The notes under the pieces are model-generated. The model did no database searches, had not been told where the DNA came from, and worked only from the letters and a program-made list of their open reading frames with translations. Positions 21,961-33,422 of a DNA stretch of 64,000 nucleotides are shown here, in pieces; position 1 is the first letter of the stretch, and each line of letters begins with the position of its first letter. Origin of the DNA: Lojkania enalia. Taxonomy: Eukaryota; Ascomycota; Dothideomycetes; Pleosporales. The position numbers and the translations under genes are program-made. The stretch covers positions 120,774 to 184,773 of the forward strand of contig ML986680.1 in assembly GCA_010094045.1 (NCBI GenBank). The letters run 5' to 3'.

Positions 21961-22900
21961 AGTAATAAAATTGTGAGGCCAGCTAGTAATACTAAGATAA
22001 GCGTTCACAATGGGAAGTTTGGATAGGTAGATTACCGTGAAAAAGCCTCACATCAAACTGGAAGGCACTTAGTAACCGGATAGATGAGAGGGGGTGCACC
22101 TCCAAGGCTGCTAACGTCCTGAGCTCCCCATTACTACCTTTTCAATTAATATGGAAGCGCATACTAGACATGAAAGTACGGCAAAACGTACCGATGCTGG
22201 TCATCTGCAACCTACAGGTCGATAGCCCTCCCTCTTCCACTTTGATTACCCTACCTATACTAATTCCTTACCAAGAACTTTCTGCACCTACTAGAAGCAT
22301 GTTTAACGGCTGTCATAGTAATAGTATAGTTTATTAGAAATAGTGCTCTATAGAGGCTATTAGGTTTAGTTTGTATACAATACTAGTAGCGGCTCAGCGC
22401 ATATAGTCACCATAACTAGAGATGGCATCTACCCTTAGAAGTAATTGCTGAAAGCATCCTGTTGGACTACTATACCTTAAATGAGGAAAATTTTTTTTTT
22501 TTTCAGATAATAGACCGGTTGCCATGTACCAGGTATGATTTCCTATGGCAGACACCACTCTAACGATAATTAACTACTCTTTTTACAGACACTACCGTAA
22601 ACGACAGTTATCTATTCTTAGTGCGGCTTGTGAGAGTATCGGTTGGCCCTCCCTTCATCCAGTCCTGAATTTGGGCTTTCTATTATTTTCGTATATTTGA
22701 TATTGTTACAAATATTGAGCTTTATAGACACTACTAATAGCACTTGCATTGCATGGCGAAGCATCATAATTCCGATTTCGGAAAGGGGCAGACGAACAAC
22801 AATGCCGCATACCAGAAATTGGGGCCTTCCCCCAAGAGCTCGATCTGCTCAATCCCTCTACATACATTGGGGTCCATAGTTCGGTGGCTCATATTCTGGT
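21961..22900. other. AT-rich gene-free interval
   Basis: Includes a run of 12 or more T near 22490. Plus-strand open frames at 22643-22998 lie over the degraded 3' end of the OST-alpha-like relic and are not supported. Confidence 0.35.
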
Positions 22901-24087
22901 GGTGGCCCCATCGTATCTACCAGCGCAATACTATCCTGCCTAACCATGAATTTCTTCTGCTCCCTAACAAGCCGCATAGGGCCCCTGTAAAAATCTGAAA
23001 AGATATCCGAATAATCCAGCACTCTGAAAATGACCCTGAGCGCCCCGACTTTTGTTGCTTATGTTTATACGTTGACACAGGGAATGCTAAAAGAATAAGA
23101 ATAGCAAAATTGGGCATTTCGCACGCGAGTATAAGGGCAGGAAGCGAGGTCATGATGTGGTGATATGTTAGGTGTTTCGTGGGATTGATGGCGTCTTGGG
23201 GGACGAGAATCTTAATAATAAAATATGACAGAGTTAGCAATGCTTCTCCACAAGGGGCGGTGACCAACACAAATAGTTTGGAGAACGTTAAGGCCGATGT
23301 ACCTTTGAAAGCAAAGAGCTTCGAGAAAACTTTATGTTGCGCCAACTGCGGCTTCATACGATTATAGAAACCGAGCACTACCACAATAGCAACAGTCGTG
23401 ACGATGAGCCTGAAGACCGTTATCCAGATGTGTGCGAAGTGATTGCTATTTGACGTTGCGCAGTAAGTGCCGACAGCTAAGCTGATGACTGTTGCAAACC
23501 AGATGATGAAGCTGGTTAGAATAAATTGGAGCACCATATACCAAACTCTTTGTGGATAGTAAGTATTCGCAGTGCGATTGAGTCGAATAGGTTCTGACCT
23601 TTAGCTACTGAGGGCTATCAGACACAAATGACGCCCGCTTGAGAGTGCCATCACTAAACAACTCATCAAATCTGTCGGGATGAGAGAGGATATAGTCGCA
23701 TAGGAGTAATAAGAACGCTGATAACGCGATAGAACATCCAAAATCAAGTGACTCGACCAGATATTCGCCAGCACTTTCAAGCCAGATAATGAGGAACGAG
23801 AAGATGGCCACCCAAGGTACTAAGTAGACAACCCTAATTACTTGACGTTGTTGAACTGGACTCGAATAGTTCGTTGCATGCTGTAGAACAACAAACTAGA
23901 TAATGAGACAACTAGCAATCGCGCAGGCACCAGAAAGAATTATGGCGAACGTGTGGAAGGTGACGTTGCCAAACAAAGGGATGACCTCGAGGCTTTTTGC
24001 GTCTGGTATTGGGCAGGCCACTTCCGATAAATCTGCGTCGTCATCTTTCTTGCCAAATAGCCTTCTTACAATCAGAATGGAGGCCAT
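22901..24087 (-). pseudogene. OST-alpha / TMEM184-like transporter, inactivated
   Basis: From an ATG at 24087 the reading contains LFGNVTFHTFAIILSGACAI, then TAG (23898-23896), then HATNYSSPVQQRQVIRVVYL and VPWVAIFSFLIIWLESAGEY, SLDFGCSIALSAFLLLLCDY, then a second TAG (23607-23605), then YMVLQFILTSFIIW, VGTYCATSNSNHFAHIW, FYNRMKPQLAQHKVF, SKLFAFKG and LPALILACEMPNFAILILL. This order is that of the Solute_trans_a family (PF03619; OST-alpha/TMEM184), seven-helix membrane proteins. Both TAGs fall where a Trp or other sense residue is expected, and the intron near 23590 has only a weak GTCAGA donor. The C-terminus after 22917 is also frameshifted. I call it a pseudogene; readthrough is the alternative. 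Confidence 0.65.
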
Positions 24088-24141
24088 TCGCTTTATGTAA
24101 ATAATAGATTATGTAGAATGTAGGTATAATGGCTTAGTTTT

Positions 24142-24420
24142 TTAATTGATACTAAGAGTATGCAGGGGGGAGACTGACTGAAAGACACCCATCGTAATTG
24201 AGGCGAAGATATATATACTAAAGCTCAAAATCCCATAGCCCCCAAGCCCAAACCCTTCCACACAACGAAGAATGGCGCAACCTCTAACTACACCAATCAC
24301 GCTCGCATTACCACATACGGACATAAACAAGAGATAAGCTCTGCCTATCGAGGAACGGAATAGCTTTTTTCCAGAGGCGGCGTTGAAGAGCACGCTAGAC
24401 TGCAGGGAGCCAAGGCCCGC
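24142..24420 (-). pseudogene. Possible RTA1-like exporter C-terminal relic
   Basis: A minus-strand frame reads GRAYLLFMSVCGNASVIGVV, RGCAILRCVEGFGLGGYGIL, SFSIYIFASITMGVFQSVSP. The spacing of R-x-x-x-R-x-x-E, G-x-GY-x-x-S-x-x-x-x-Y-x-F and the last helix ending near Pro-Leu-His parallels the sixth and seventh helices of fungal RTA1/RTM1-type lipid-translocating exporters (IR-x-x-(F/Y)R-x-x-E...G-x-DGYL-x-SHE...Y-x-FD). Key HE and D residues are not kept. Upstream pieces up to 24849 look protein-like but I cannot place them. Confidence 0.35.
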
Positions 24421-25662
24421 AATACTTTAGCTATATCCTGTTCAGCTGATTGCAACAGCGGTTTCGTGCTAAAGGTCGTGTTGCAGGGATAACCGTGTAA
24501 TATTCGTGCGATCCTGTGGCAGCGCAGTGCACAAAGTGGTGAAAATCTCAACGCGAAAGCGGATGTGTGCGATCATCCAGGGCAATTGTTGAATACTATG
24601 TATAGTTGTGAAGTGGGTTTCCGGAGATGCTATCGTCGTCCAAAGGGCTGATCGAAAAGGATCGATGAACCTACCCGATACTAAAATTATCCGTCGGACA
24701 CCTAACGCGACTGTGCTTCTTATTCTGCATTCTAGGTATGCGAAAATAGGCAGCTTTGAAAACGAGATTGTATATCTTGATATGGGGTTCCCAGCCACTT
24801 TTGCGTCTTCGTGCCCGATGGCAGATCTATGAAATAAAATAAGCTTCAATGGTCCAGAGGCTTCTTAATCTTCGCTCCGAAAGGGTGAAGCCCAAACAGC
24901 AAACCCTGAGGGTCTTGCAGCTGCTAGATCATCACAAAACTTATATACTTATGCAATCAAATAAGGAAAATAAGAGAAACTTCAGGCGACAGGTATTCTA
25001 CAGCCAAGAGAAGTGCAAGTGTAGGCGTGTGGAGCACGAAGTAATGAGTTAGAGTTTGTGGGAGCCTTTCAAGTGAGAACTTCCCCTAATACTGAGGTGC
25101 TTAGGAGTGGGCGGGTATACTCTAAAGTCAAGAGGGATCTCACTCGCAGGCGAGCAAACGGTGATGGGTCGGCGGCCAGGTAATGAATAGCACATGATAG
25201 TGAGGGCTAACGATATCCGAGCGCGAAATGTTTGCGTTCAGACGCTCGAAGGCTCGTGTCGGCATTCATTGTGCTGTTCTCAGCCAATGACCAACTGCAG
25301 AATGCCCCAGGAGTCACACGACACGACGGCATTTATTGGGGTGAAAATACGTAATTATACTTTTTTTATTCTTCAATTTGCTTTCTTTAAAGACATTTCA
25401 AGTAGCAAATGCGACGCGATCAAAGATGGGTGATCAAGCGGTCGCAGGAGAGAGTATAACTAATACAGTCAATAAATCCGCCCCAGTGAACAAATCCGTG
25501 TTCATCGCCAAGCGCCGAGTTCCCCAGAGGTGAAATTCCAGTAGATCGTACCGAGAAGAGAAATCTTGAAAAATAAAACCGAAAGACTGTTGTTGCCGTA
25601 CATGGTGCGAAGAAGACGACAGGAAAGCGACATCAGTTTGTTGAGAAAAAGTGGGGGAGTCA
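24421..25662. other. Degraded interval, no intact gene
   Basis: A minus-strand open frame of 126 codons (24849-24469) has a fair protein-like composition but no recognised domain or start context and may be a relic associated with the RTA1-like scrap. 24850-25440 shows nothing. 25440-25662 is the 3' flank of the next gene. Confidence 0.35.
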
Positions 25663-26580
25663 TCAAATTTCCATTGCGTCGCAGTCAGCTACAGCTACTG
25701 CGATGTCCATGCCTTGTGATGGCGGGGTGGCCGGCTCCGATGGAGTTCTTTGACGCGCGTTGATCCGCTCTCCCTCAATGCGAGGAACAGGACCGGACAT
25801 AAGATTTGAAATAGCTCGCTGAAGAGACCAGCCGACAAGCTGGCACCATTGAAGGGTATCGGAGAAGAGCCAGTAACCTTGAACGCCATGTTGTTTGGCT
25901 CGGACAAGGTAGGCTGAGAGCGATTCTTTCTCTAACATGATGACGGCTTCGGTAAGGTCGAAATGATTTTGAATGACGCGGGAGTAGGCGCGTGCAGCAT
26001 CGCGAAGCGCAGGATTGGTCATAACATTTTTCCAGCCTACTCCTAGGGCCGTGATGAGCGTGTCGATTGTGTTGCCGTTCTCGTCAATGATGCTTTCGGC
26101 GGCCAGATCATTCAGCGATAGAATGGAGACGTTAGTTGCTGAATCCATGCGCTGCGACTTGCGCGATAATGCGATGGGTCGGACGGTCGGTGCTTTCGCT
26201 TTCGTGTCTTCTTTCTCTTCGCGCCAGGTGCCGGTTTGCGAATCGGCTGCGATACTGAAGCCGGGCTCGTCGGGATAAATGAGGGTCATACCCGGACCAT
26301 AAATAGGCTCAGGCTTCGGCTTCGACGGTAGTTGAGTGACGATAGATCCAACTGGTAAGTTCTCCTCGGGTTCGTCAACGTCGGCGATGGACCGTTTTCG
26401 CCCAGCTGTGACATTAGACACGGCGGCTAGGTAATTGAGTGATGGCGGCGTTGGATACTTAGGGCGGAAGCTGCCCATAGAGGAGGGTGAATGGGCGCGC
26501 TGATGGGCAGAGAGATAGCCATGAGGCTGCTGTGGTGGAAGAACGACTGTTGGCGATGAGGCGTAGTAGTTGAGACCCAT
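25663..26580 (-). CDS. Conserved fungal hypothetical protein, probably nuclear
   Basis: Single exon, 305 aa, ATG at 26580. Residues 1-60 are Pro/Ser/Tyr-rich and disordered, followed by RKRSIADVDEPEENLPVGSI (a basic patch, possible nuclear signal). A conserved-looking strip reads PEPIYGPGMTLIYPDEPGFS. The second half (about 165-275) is helical: VSILSLNDLAAESIIDENGN, GWKNVMTNPALRDAARAYS, VIMLEKESLSAYLVRAKQHG. The tail is short and acidic. I recognise no enzyme or DNA-binding motif. The minus-strand leader (26581-26880) is pyrimidine-rich, as in many expressed fungal genes, and the gene is divergent from CCT3, with about 820 bp between start codons. Confidence 0.75.
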   Translation of the reverse strand: MGLNYYASSPTVVLPPQQPHGYLSAHQRAHSPSSMGSFRPKYPTPPSLNYLAAVSNVTAGRKRSIADVDEPEENLPVGSIVTQLPSKPKPEPIYGPGMTLIYPDEPGFSIAADSQTGTWREEKEDTKAKAPTVRPIALSRKSQRMDSATNVSILSLNDLAAESIIDENGNTIDTLITALGVGWKNVMTNPALRDAARAYSRVIQNHFDLTEAVIMLEKESLSAYLVRAKQHGVQGYWLFSDTLQWCQLVGWSLQRAISNLMSGPVPRIEGERINARQRTPSEPATPPSQGMDIAVAVADCDAMEI

Positions 26581-27404
26581 GGTTACTGTGTGTTTAGTAG
26601 ATCAAGAAAGGGGAGAGAGTTCAGTGATACAGAAGTCTGCTTGGCAATTGGGCAGACGACAAGGCTTGCGACTGTCAAGGTCACGATCACCAAGGGCGAC
26701 GGGAAGGTAGATGAGGATAGTGAGGGGAGCAAGGCGGGATAGGCGATAAGATGAGAGGAATCAGAGATGAGGATGGATGGAATGTGTAGATGAAGGGCGA
26801 TTGAAGTATAAAAAAGTGAGGAGTGAAGGGAAGGGTGCAGGGCTGAGCGCGACAAAGAGAGGAGCACGATGAGTGCGATGGAGGAAGGATGGTTTGGAGG
26901 GCGCGACGCTCGTCTTGTAAGCTCCGAGACGAGCTGATCCCGTGAGAGGCTGGGCAGCCGGGCGGTGAGGGTGCAGGGCGGCAGAAAATGGATAAATGGC
27001 AGCGTGCAGACGCTAAACCGTTTTAATCGAGAGCATGCGCACTAGACCGGATCCAGCACTTTCTCTTGCCAAGAGTCCGGTCAAACAGAAGCGCCGAAGC
27101 GGAAGGCGCGGAACTGTAGGCCGGTCGTGTCCCAACGTTACCCGCCAACCACCCTGCCGCGCTAAGGTGCCCAGACAGTACTTAATCACGTGATTATATT
27201 TCGCTTATTCATATTAATCGCTGACTAAGGCAACAGGTGCCAAGCACGGAGCCGGAGAATCTCATCGGGGAGTGGGCGACGCGTTGAGATTTTTGGTGGA
27301 GCAGACGCAGAGCTATCAGGCTCCAGTACGCGGCAATATACCCACGAACCCTTGCTTTTCCCGTCCAGTTTTACTCCAGTCGGCTTGATATACAGGTCTT
27401 TACC
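26581..27404. promoter_or_regulatory. Divergent promoter between hypothetical gene and CCT3
   Basis: About 820 bp separate the two start codons. The half next to the hypothetical gene is pyrimidine-rich on its sense strand. No clear TATA box is seen near either start. Bidirectional control is inference from geometry only. Confidence 0.4.
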
Positions 27405-29207
27405 ATGCAGGCGCCGGTGGTGGTTATGAGTATGTGGCACCCTGCGCAAGAGCTTCCCTTCGATAGCTAATAGCACCAACAGACACGCAGACCCCGGGTG
27501 GGGAGCGGCAATTCGGACGCAAAGCTCAGCTATCAAACATCACAGCCGCGAAGACGGTCGCAGACATCATTCGGTCATGTCTGGGCCCTAAAGCCATGCT
27601 CAAGATGCTCCTAGATCCCATGGGTGGCATAGTCCTAACCAACGACGGGCATGCAATCCTCCGAGAAATCGAGGTCGCACATCCCGCGGCGAAAAGCATG
27701 ATCGAGTTGAGCAGGACGCAGGATGAGGAGGTCGGCGATGGCACAACTACGGTCATAATATTAGGTACAGCTCTACAAACAGCACGTAAGGCAGCACTGA
27801 CAGGGCGTAGCTGGCGAAATGCTCGCGCAAGCCCTCCCTCAACTCGAGCGCAACATCCACCCTGTCGTTATTATTCAGGCATTTAAGCGCGCTTTAGCTG
27901 ATGCCCTTGCCATCATCAACGAAATCGCCGTCGACGTAGACATCAATGATGACAAGGCCATGTACCAGCTAATCAACGCTTCAATCGGCACAAAATTTGT
28001 TTCAAGGTGGTCAGAGTTGATGTGCAGTCTCGCCCTCAAAGCTGTGCGGACAGTATCGGTCGATATTGGCGGTGGAAAGAAGGAGGTTGACATCAAGCGA
28101 TACGCTCGCGTCGAGAAGATACCTGGTGGTGAGATAGAAGACAGCCAGGTGTTGGATGGTGTCATGCTCAACAAGGATATCACCCATCCCAAGATGAGGC
28201 GGAAAATCGAGAACCCAAGAGTCATGCTCCTTGACTGCCCGCTGGAGTATAAGAAAGGCGAAAGCCAGACAAATATAGAAATCAGCAAAGAGGAGGACTG
28301 GAATCGGATATTACAGATTGAGGAAGAGCAGATAAAGGCCATGTGCGATGCCATAGTTGCACATAAGCCTGACCTAGTAATCACCGAAAAGGGCGTCAGT
28401 GGTACGTTTTGGAGTACTCAATCCAGTTCCTGCGTGATGGCTAATTTTCACCTAGATCTTGCTCAGCATTTCCTCGTTAAAAACAATATCACTGCTCTCC
28501 GACGAGTCCGCAAAACAGACAACAACCGTATTGCTCGCGCAACAGGTGCAACCATTGTTAACTCCGTCTTTGAAGCCACAGCATCAGACATCGGAACGCA
28601 CTGTGGTCTTTTTGAGATCTCTAAGATTGGCGACGAGTATTTCACTTTCCTCACAAAATGCAAAGACCCCAAAGCCTGCACAATCCTACTACGAGGCCCC
28701 TCGAAAGATATACTAAATGAGATCGAGCGAAATCTACACGACGCTATGGGCGTGGCAAGAAACGTTATCTGGAATCCGAAGTTGTGCCCTGGAGGTGGTG
28801 CAACAGAAATGGCGGTTGCGGTTGGACTGGAGAAGAATGGCAAGCTGATCGAGGGTGTCGCTCAGTGGCCGTACCGGGCGGTAGCTGAGGCGATGGAGGT
28901 CATCCCGCGCACCCTCATTCAAAATTCCGGGAATAGCCCTATCAAGGTGCTTACACAGCTTCGAGCGAAGCACGCCGAAGGTCTGGAGGGCGAAAAGAAC
29001 AGCAACAGCTCATGGGGCATCGACGGAGACTCTGGCAAAGTGGTAGATATGAAACAATACGGCGTCTGGGAGCCAATGGCTGTCAAGGAGCAGAGCATCA
29101 AGACCGCAGTAGAAAGCGCGTGCCTGCTGCTGAGAGTGGATGATATCGTCGCCGCAAAGGCTGCTAAGCAGGCATCTGGCCCTATCGGTGGTGGGAACGA
29201 AGAATAG
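27405..29207 (+). CDS. CCT3: T-complex protein 1 subunit gamma (TRiC/CCT)
   Basis: Four exons: 27405-27429, 27483-27764, 27811-28401, 28456-29207; 549 aa, the usual length. CCT3 is one of eight paralogous subunits of the cytosolic group II chaperonin that folds actin and tubulin with ATP. The start MQAPVVVMNTQTPGGERQFG is typical of fungal gamma subunits. Equatorial ATP motifs: LGPKAMLKMLLDPMGGIVLT NDG and GDGTTTV (split by a 46-nt intron after ILG); later LCPGGGATEMAVA and the C-terminal ACLLLRVDDIV. The apical and intermediate domains are complete. The first exon is only 25 nt. The gene lies between two conserved or secreted-enzyme neighbours with no operon relation. Confidence 0.96.
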
Positions 29208-31671
29208 GGGATGTTATGAGAAACTCTAAAGGAAAGTATCCAGTAGACCGGATTTGCATTTAGTGGGTTGTAAATAGCTATCTGTAGATCCTGGCATTGG
29301 AATAAAAGAATTCTAATAAGTCCACACTAACCAATCGGTGGTGACGGCTACCAACCTTATATGCCCTTGAGTGCTGTAGCTAGTTCTGGAATTGTATATC
29401 TGACAAGTCTAATTCATAATGGTAATGAGGAGAATGCTGTAATATAAAAGTAATGCTCCTCCATCGCAAACTACAAGATCTCGAAATTACGATACTTCGT
29501 CCCCTTACATATAAGCGGCAGACCCCCGAATTAGCAACTGCGTTGGTGACCCACTTCACTTGGGTGGGGCGGCCGCTTTGAGGTTCCAATGCGGTCTTTC
29601 CAACTACAGTGAAGGAAGCTGTCTAAGTAACCGAGAGGAATAGGACGTTTACATTTTTCGTTGCTATTTAATTTTGTATTATAGCAGTCTTCCAGGACAG
29701 ACTCGAAATGAATCTCAAGATTCACGGATCTATTAAAGTTCCTTGAAGCACCGCAAGTCTAACAAGCCGTGGATATCCATCAGGGACTTGTGTACAGATA
29801 CTCTTTTTGCCTTCTTTTGTAACAATATGAATGAGCAGTCCGGCTTCTCTCCATATCTTGTCAGCCTTGTCGCCAGTTTTACTCCAACATATGCCTTCTA
29901 CCGAGGCAACACGACCGCGAGTAGAAAAGATACAGCGCAGTCGGCATCAAACCCATCGGCTATTCCGAAGTTCAGCATAATGGTTACTCAATTCAGGACA
30001 ACGAGCATCTTATAGCAACATTCAAGCTCAAATCGCATGCTACAAGGTATATTTGCATAATAAGAACGAATATGCACGCTCTCGATTCGAGATAATGATA
30101 ATGACAAATCTAAAGAGAGCATGGGATAACCGCGTGGCGAATAGGAACAAGGAGCACCACGAACAATTAAGGAACCTTGCTAAGCTCTTTGATCCTTTTG
30201 AGGACCCGGAGACACCCAATGATAAGCTAGCCGAGGAATTGGAAGACACTTAGAAATTGACCGAGATGAATACTCGAAAACGAGTAAAGGATAGCAATTA
30301 CCATGGAGTTCATTTCAGATTCCACTGCTTAGACCCTATTTCAATCAGTCGTTGATTTGGTGGGGCCTATTGCACCGCCTGTTGCAGGGTTCTCTGTCTA
30401 TCGAACTGGATAATAACGTCTACCTTAAGAACCACAAGACGACGCTCCCGACTTTCCCATTATTAAGAAGAGCAAAGAGATCCTCTATATTGGTCCCTCC
30501 CTCGAGGGTTTTCTAAACGATAGGTCAAATGCCAACTATTACGAAAGGAGCAGATTCCACGATCTCTCAGGCTTTGAGACGGAAAATGATATTGACAGTC
30601 TAGCTGATCTCAGCAAGAAAAATAGAATCCCCGAGCGTACAGAACTAATGCGTCTGTCAGGACACAGGCCCATTACACGAGTATCCGGTTTCTTAGTTTC
30701 TTGAGGTTGTACCTACAGGTATTGGTTGTAGCAACCGGTATTTAATTGCTCGCATCCTGGACCCATAATTTCAATCCCTTCCTCGCCTGCGTCAACCTCC
30801 AGCCTATCAAATCTCTCTTCTGCTCTACCCATCGATTGCAGCCTTCTTCGATGTTCGGAGGGGTTTTGGAAGTCGAGGTGGAGCGCGATTCCGGGGGCGG
30901 GGGAGCGCGGTTCGATGGCGGTATCAATGATATTTGGGAAAGATTGGAAGGGGTATGGAGATATAGGAATCGTATTTCTGCTAGTACGGTTTGATGGAAT
31001 ATGGTTTCTGCCCCCTCCGGATGACGGTATACCGTAGCGAATAGTCCAGCCTTCCTGACATATGGCCGGTTTGTTGTAGTTTAGGAAGGCTAAGCGAAAC
31101 TACACCGTTGATGAATTTTGATCTATTAAGGAGTTGTTTGCAAGCCGGAGATAGTGCTCTGGGCGAGACAGATTTGAACGAAGCCCTAGTGGGTACACTT
31201 TAGAGTATACATGTCCACTGGAACAAGTCCTCGAGTAGAATAGGTTGCAAGAAGTGGCGGTGCATGGTTTGTTGCAAGGAGAAGTGTGGCACCGACGAGT
31301 TTGATGTTGTTACAATCCACTACGCAAAACATTGCTAAAGTGAGAATTACGCCCGGGGTGTAACTCTAGCGTATAGTTGCCTACAAAACGGTGCGAATGT
31401 TAGGGAATCCCGGTATGGGTATAGGCATGGTCGCGTCATGGCATCCCCCGTGATGGGTAGGCTTATTGGAGATATATACGTGGTACTTCATCTTCAGGAA
31501 TTCAAATAAAATTACAAAACACACAGCTCAATACTAAATCCAAAAAAATAATTCACATTCAGTCTAGCTAGTAAAGGTATCTTATGCCATTGCAATGCAA
31601 TAAAATAAACCCAACAATCCGCCATTATCGAATTGACATTAACTCACGAGATCTCGTCAGGGCGTACGACG
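29208..31671. other. Degraded interval with plus-strand relic readings
   Basis: No intact gene in 2.4 kb. Between about 29990 and 30680 the plus strand gives protein-like pieces, for example SNIQAQIACYKVYLHNKNEY, IMTNLKRAWDNRVANRNKEH, LRNLAKLFDPFEDPETPNDK, and near 30590 NDIDSLADLSKKN, broken by TAG/TAA stops. This looks like a RIP-damaged ORF of unknown family. 30700-31670 shows nothing beyond the amylase 3' flank. Confidence 0.35.
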
Positions 31672-33422
31672 CTAGAGACCACAAATCCCACTCCCCTTCG
31701 CCGCATCAACTGGGAAATAAACCCTTGGCAATCCACCATCCATTACAATCACCAAATACCCACCATCGCCTACAGTAATTTGCTTACAAGTTAGCACATC
31801 GACTACATTCTTTCCAGGCGCCAACCCGACATTTTCTACAGTGAGCATCCAAGAGCCGGATGAGGCGCCCTTATTTGTAATGACCGAGATGATTTGATAG
31901 CCATCATACCCCTTCCGGAACACAGCGGTATTAGGATCGTTCCACAGAGCATGAATATGATATGTCGCATAACTCTCATCCAAATACAGCGCGCGATTCC
32001 GGACGGAGTTCACAGCGGTCAGAAGCTTGAATAGTTCACTCTCTTGCGAGTATCCGGAAAGCCATGTCGCTTCGCGGTTGTCTGGATCTGCGTAGCCGGA
32101 ATAATGCTGTTCCTGGCCTGCGTACACAATCGGGATTCCATCCGACAGTACTGTATAAGCCAGGACGTTCTTTGCAAGAGCCATGTCATCGGTCTGCGAG
32201 GCGAAGCGCGGGAGATCGTGGTTTTCGGAAAAGGTGCCTAGGACAGAGACATCCTTGCAGGTTGATTGCATTGAGGAGAGAGAGTCTAGGAGCGGGCCGG
32301 ATGTCCCCGTCGTCGAGTTCAGGAATAACATTAATGGCCAGTACTGTGGGTAGTTCAAAACGCTGTCCAAGCTGTTTTGATAGTCGCATGTGTAGAATGC
32401 ATCACCTGCGAAGACTTCGCCGCTGCAGAAAACGCCGGCTGCTTGCTGAAAGGAGGACCAGAATGCCTTGTCAACAAGTTTTGCGGTGTCGACGCGTAGG
32501 CCGTCGACTGTAGGAAAAGTTAGTTATGAATTCGCGCAGGAGCCTCTTGTATGAGATCTTAGTCCTTTAGTGGCTTACTTGAGTAGTTTGAGACTAACTC
32601 TTTAATCCATTTGCCATATTGTTCTACTACTGAAGAGTCCTGTGTATTTAGATCCGGAAGCACAACTTTTGAATCCCCAAGCCAACAGTCTTCGACTTCA
32701 GTCTGGTTACTGTAGTTAAGCAGTGGGCAATATCGATGGAAATACTTTTGGTCATTAAAGGGGTAAAATCGAGAATAGTCGACAGTCCTCCAGTCTCCGT
32801 TCCACCCATTATGGTTTGCGACTACATCGACCATGAGGTACTAGGACTCCGTCAGCTGCTATAAATACTTGACCGACCTGTACGGATAAAGAAGAACAGT
32901 ATTGATAGGAGATTCAATAAACATACCATGCCTCTCTCATGCAATATCTTGCTGAGTTCTTTCAAGTCTTCTGCGGTACCAAAATGGTCATTTAACTTAT
33001 AGAGATCCTGCTGCCAAAAACCATGGTATCCGTACCCATACAGCGTACGATCAGGTATATTATACGTAACTGGTGATATCCATATCTGTGGCTATATCAG
33101 AATTTCCTGCCTGTTAAACCTCGTATAAATCTCCTTACCGCTGTAAATCCCATTCGCTGGATATAATCTAATCGATTGATGATGCCCCTCCACGTCCCAC
33201 CGCAAAAGTCTCTATTCTGGGTGTCACAAGCTGCTGTCGTTCTGCCATCGGTGCGAGCATATCTAGGCCTATCAGCGCATATATCTCTTTTAGGTTATGG
33301 CTAATATCATACCGATCAGTCAAAAGTTGGTATATCGAGCGCCCTCTCCATTGCTCTGGTGTTGCAGCTCTAGCCGTTGCAGCCACCACACAAGCCACAA
33401 TGGCTTGGGTAAGGAACTTCAT
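31672..33422 (-). CDS. Secreted GH13 alpha-amylase
   Basis: Five exons: 33422-33313, 33262-33139, 33085-32927, 32840-32579, 32507-31672; 496 aa, close to Taka-amylase. Endo-hydrolysis of alpha-1,4-glucan (starch, glycogen), extracellular. [19 protein letters not shown] is a signal peptide, so this ATG is preferred over an upstream in-frame one. Family marks: [18 protein letters not shown]-like FCGGTW, GFTAIWISPV; region I DVVANHN; region [10 protein letters not shown] with nucleophile Asp about 225; region III GEVF with acid/base Glu about 249; region IV FSENHD with Asp about 316. Region II reads DTAKL where fungal amylases usually have DxxKH, so the His that follows Lys is Leu here. No starch-binding module follows. 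Confidence 0.94.
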
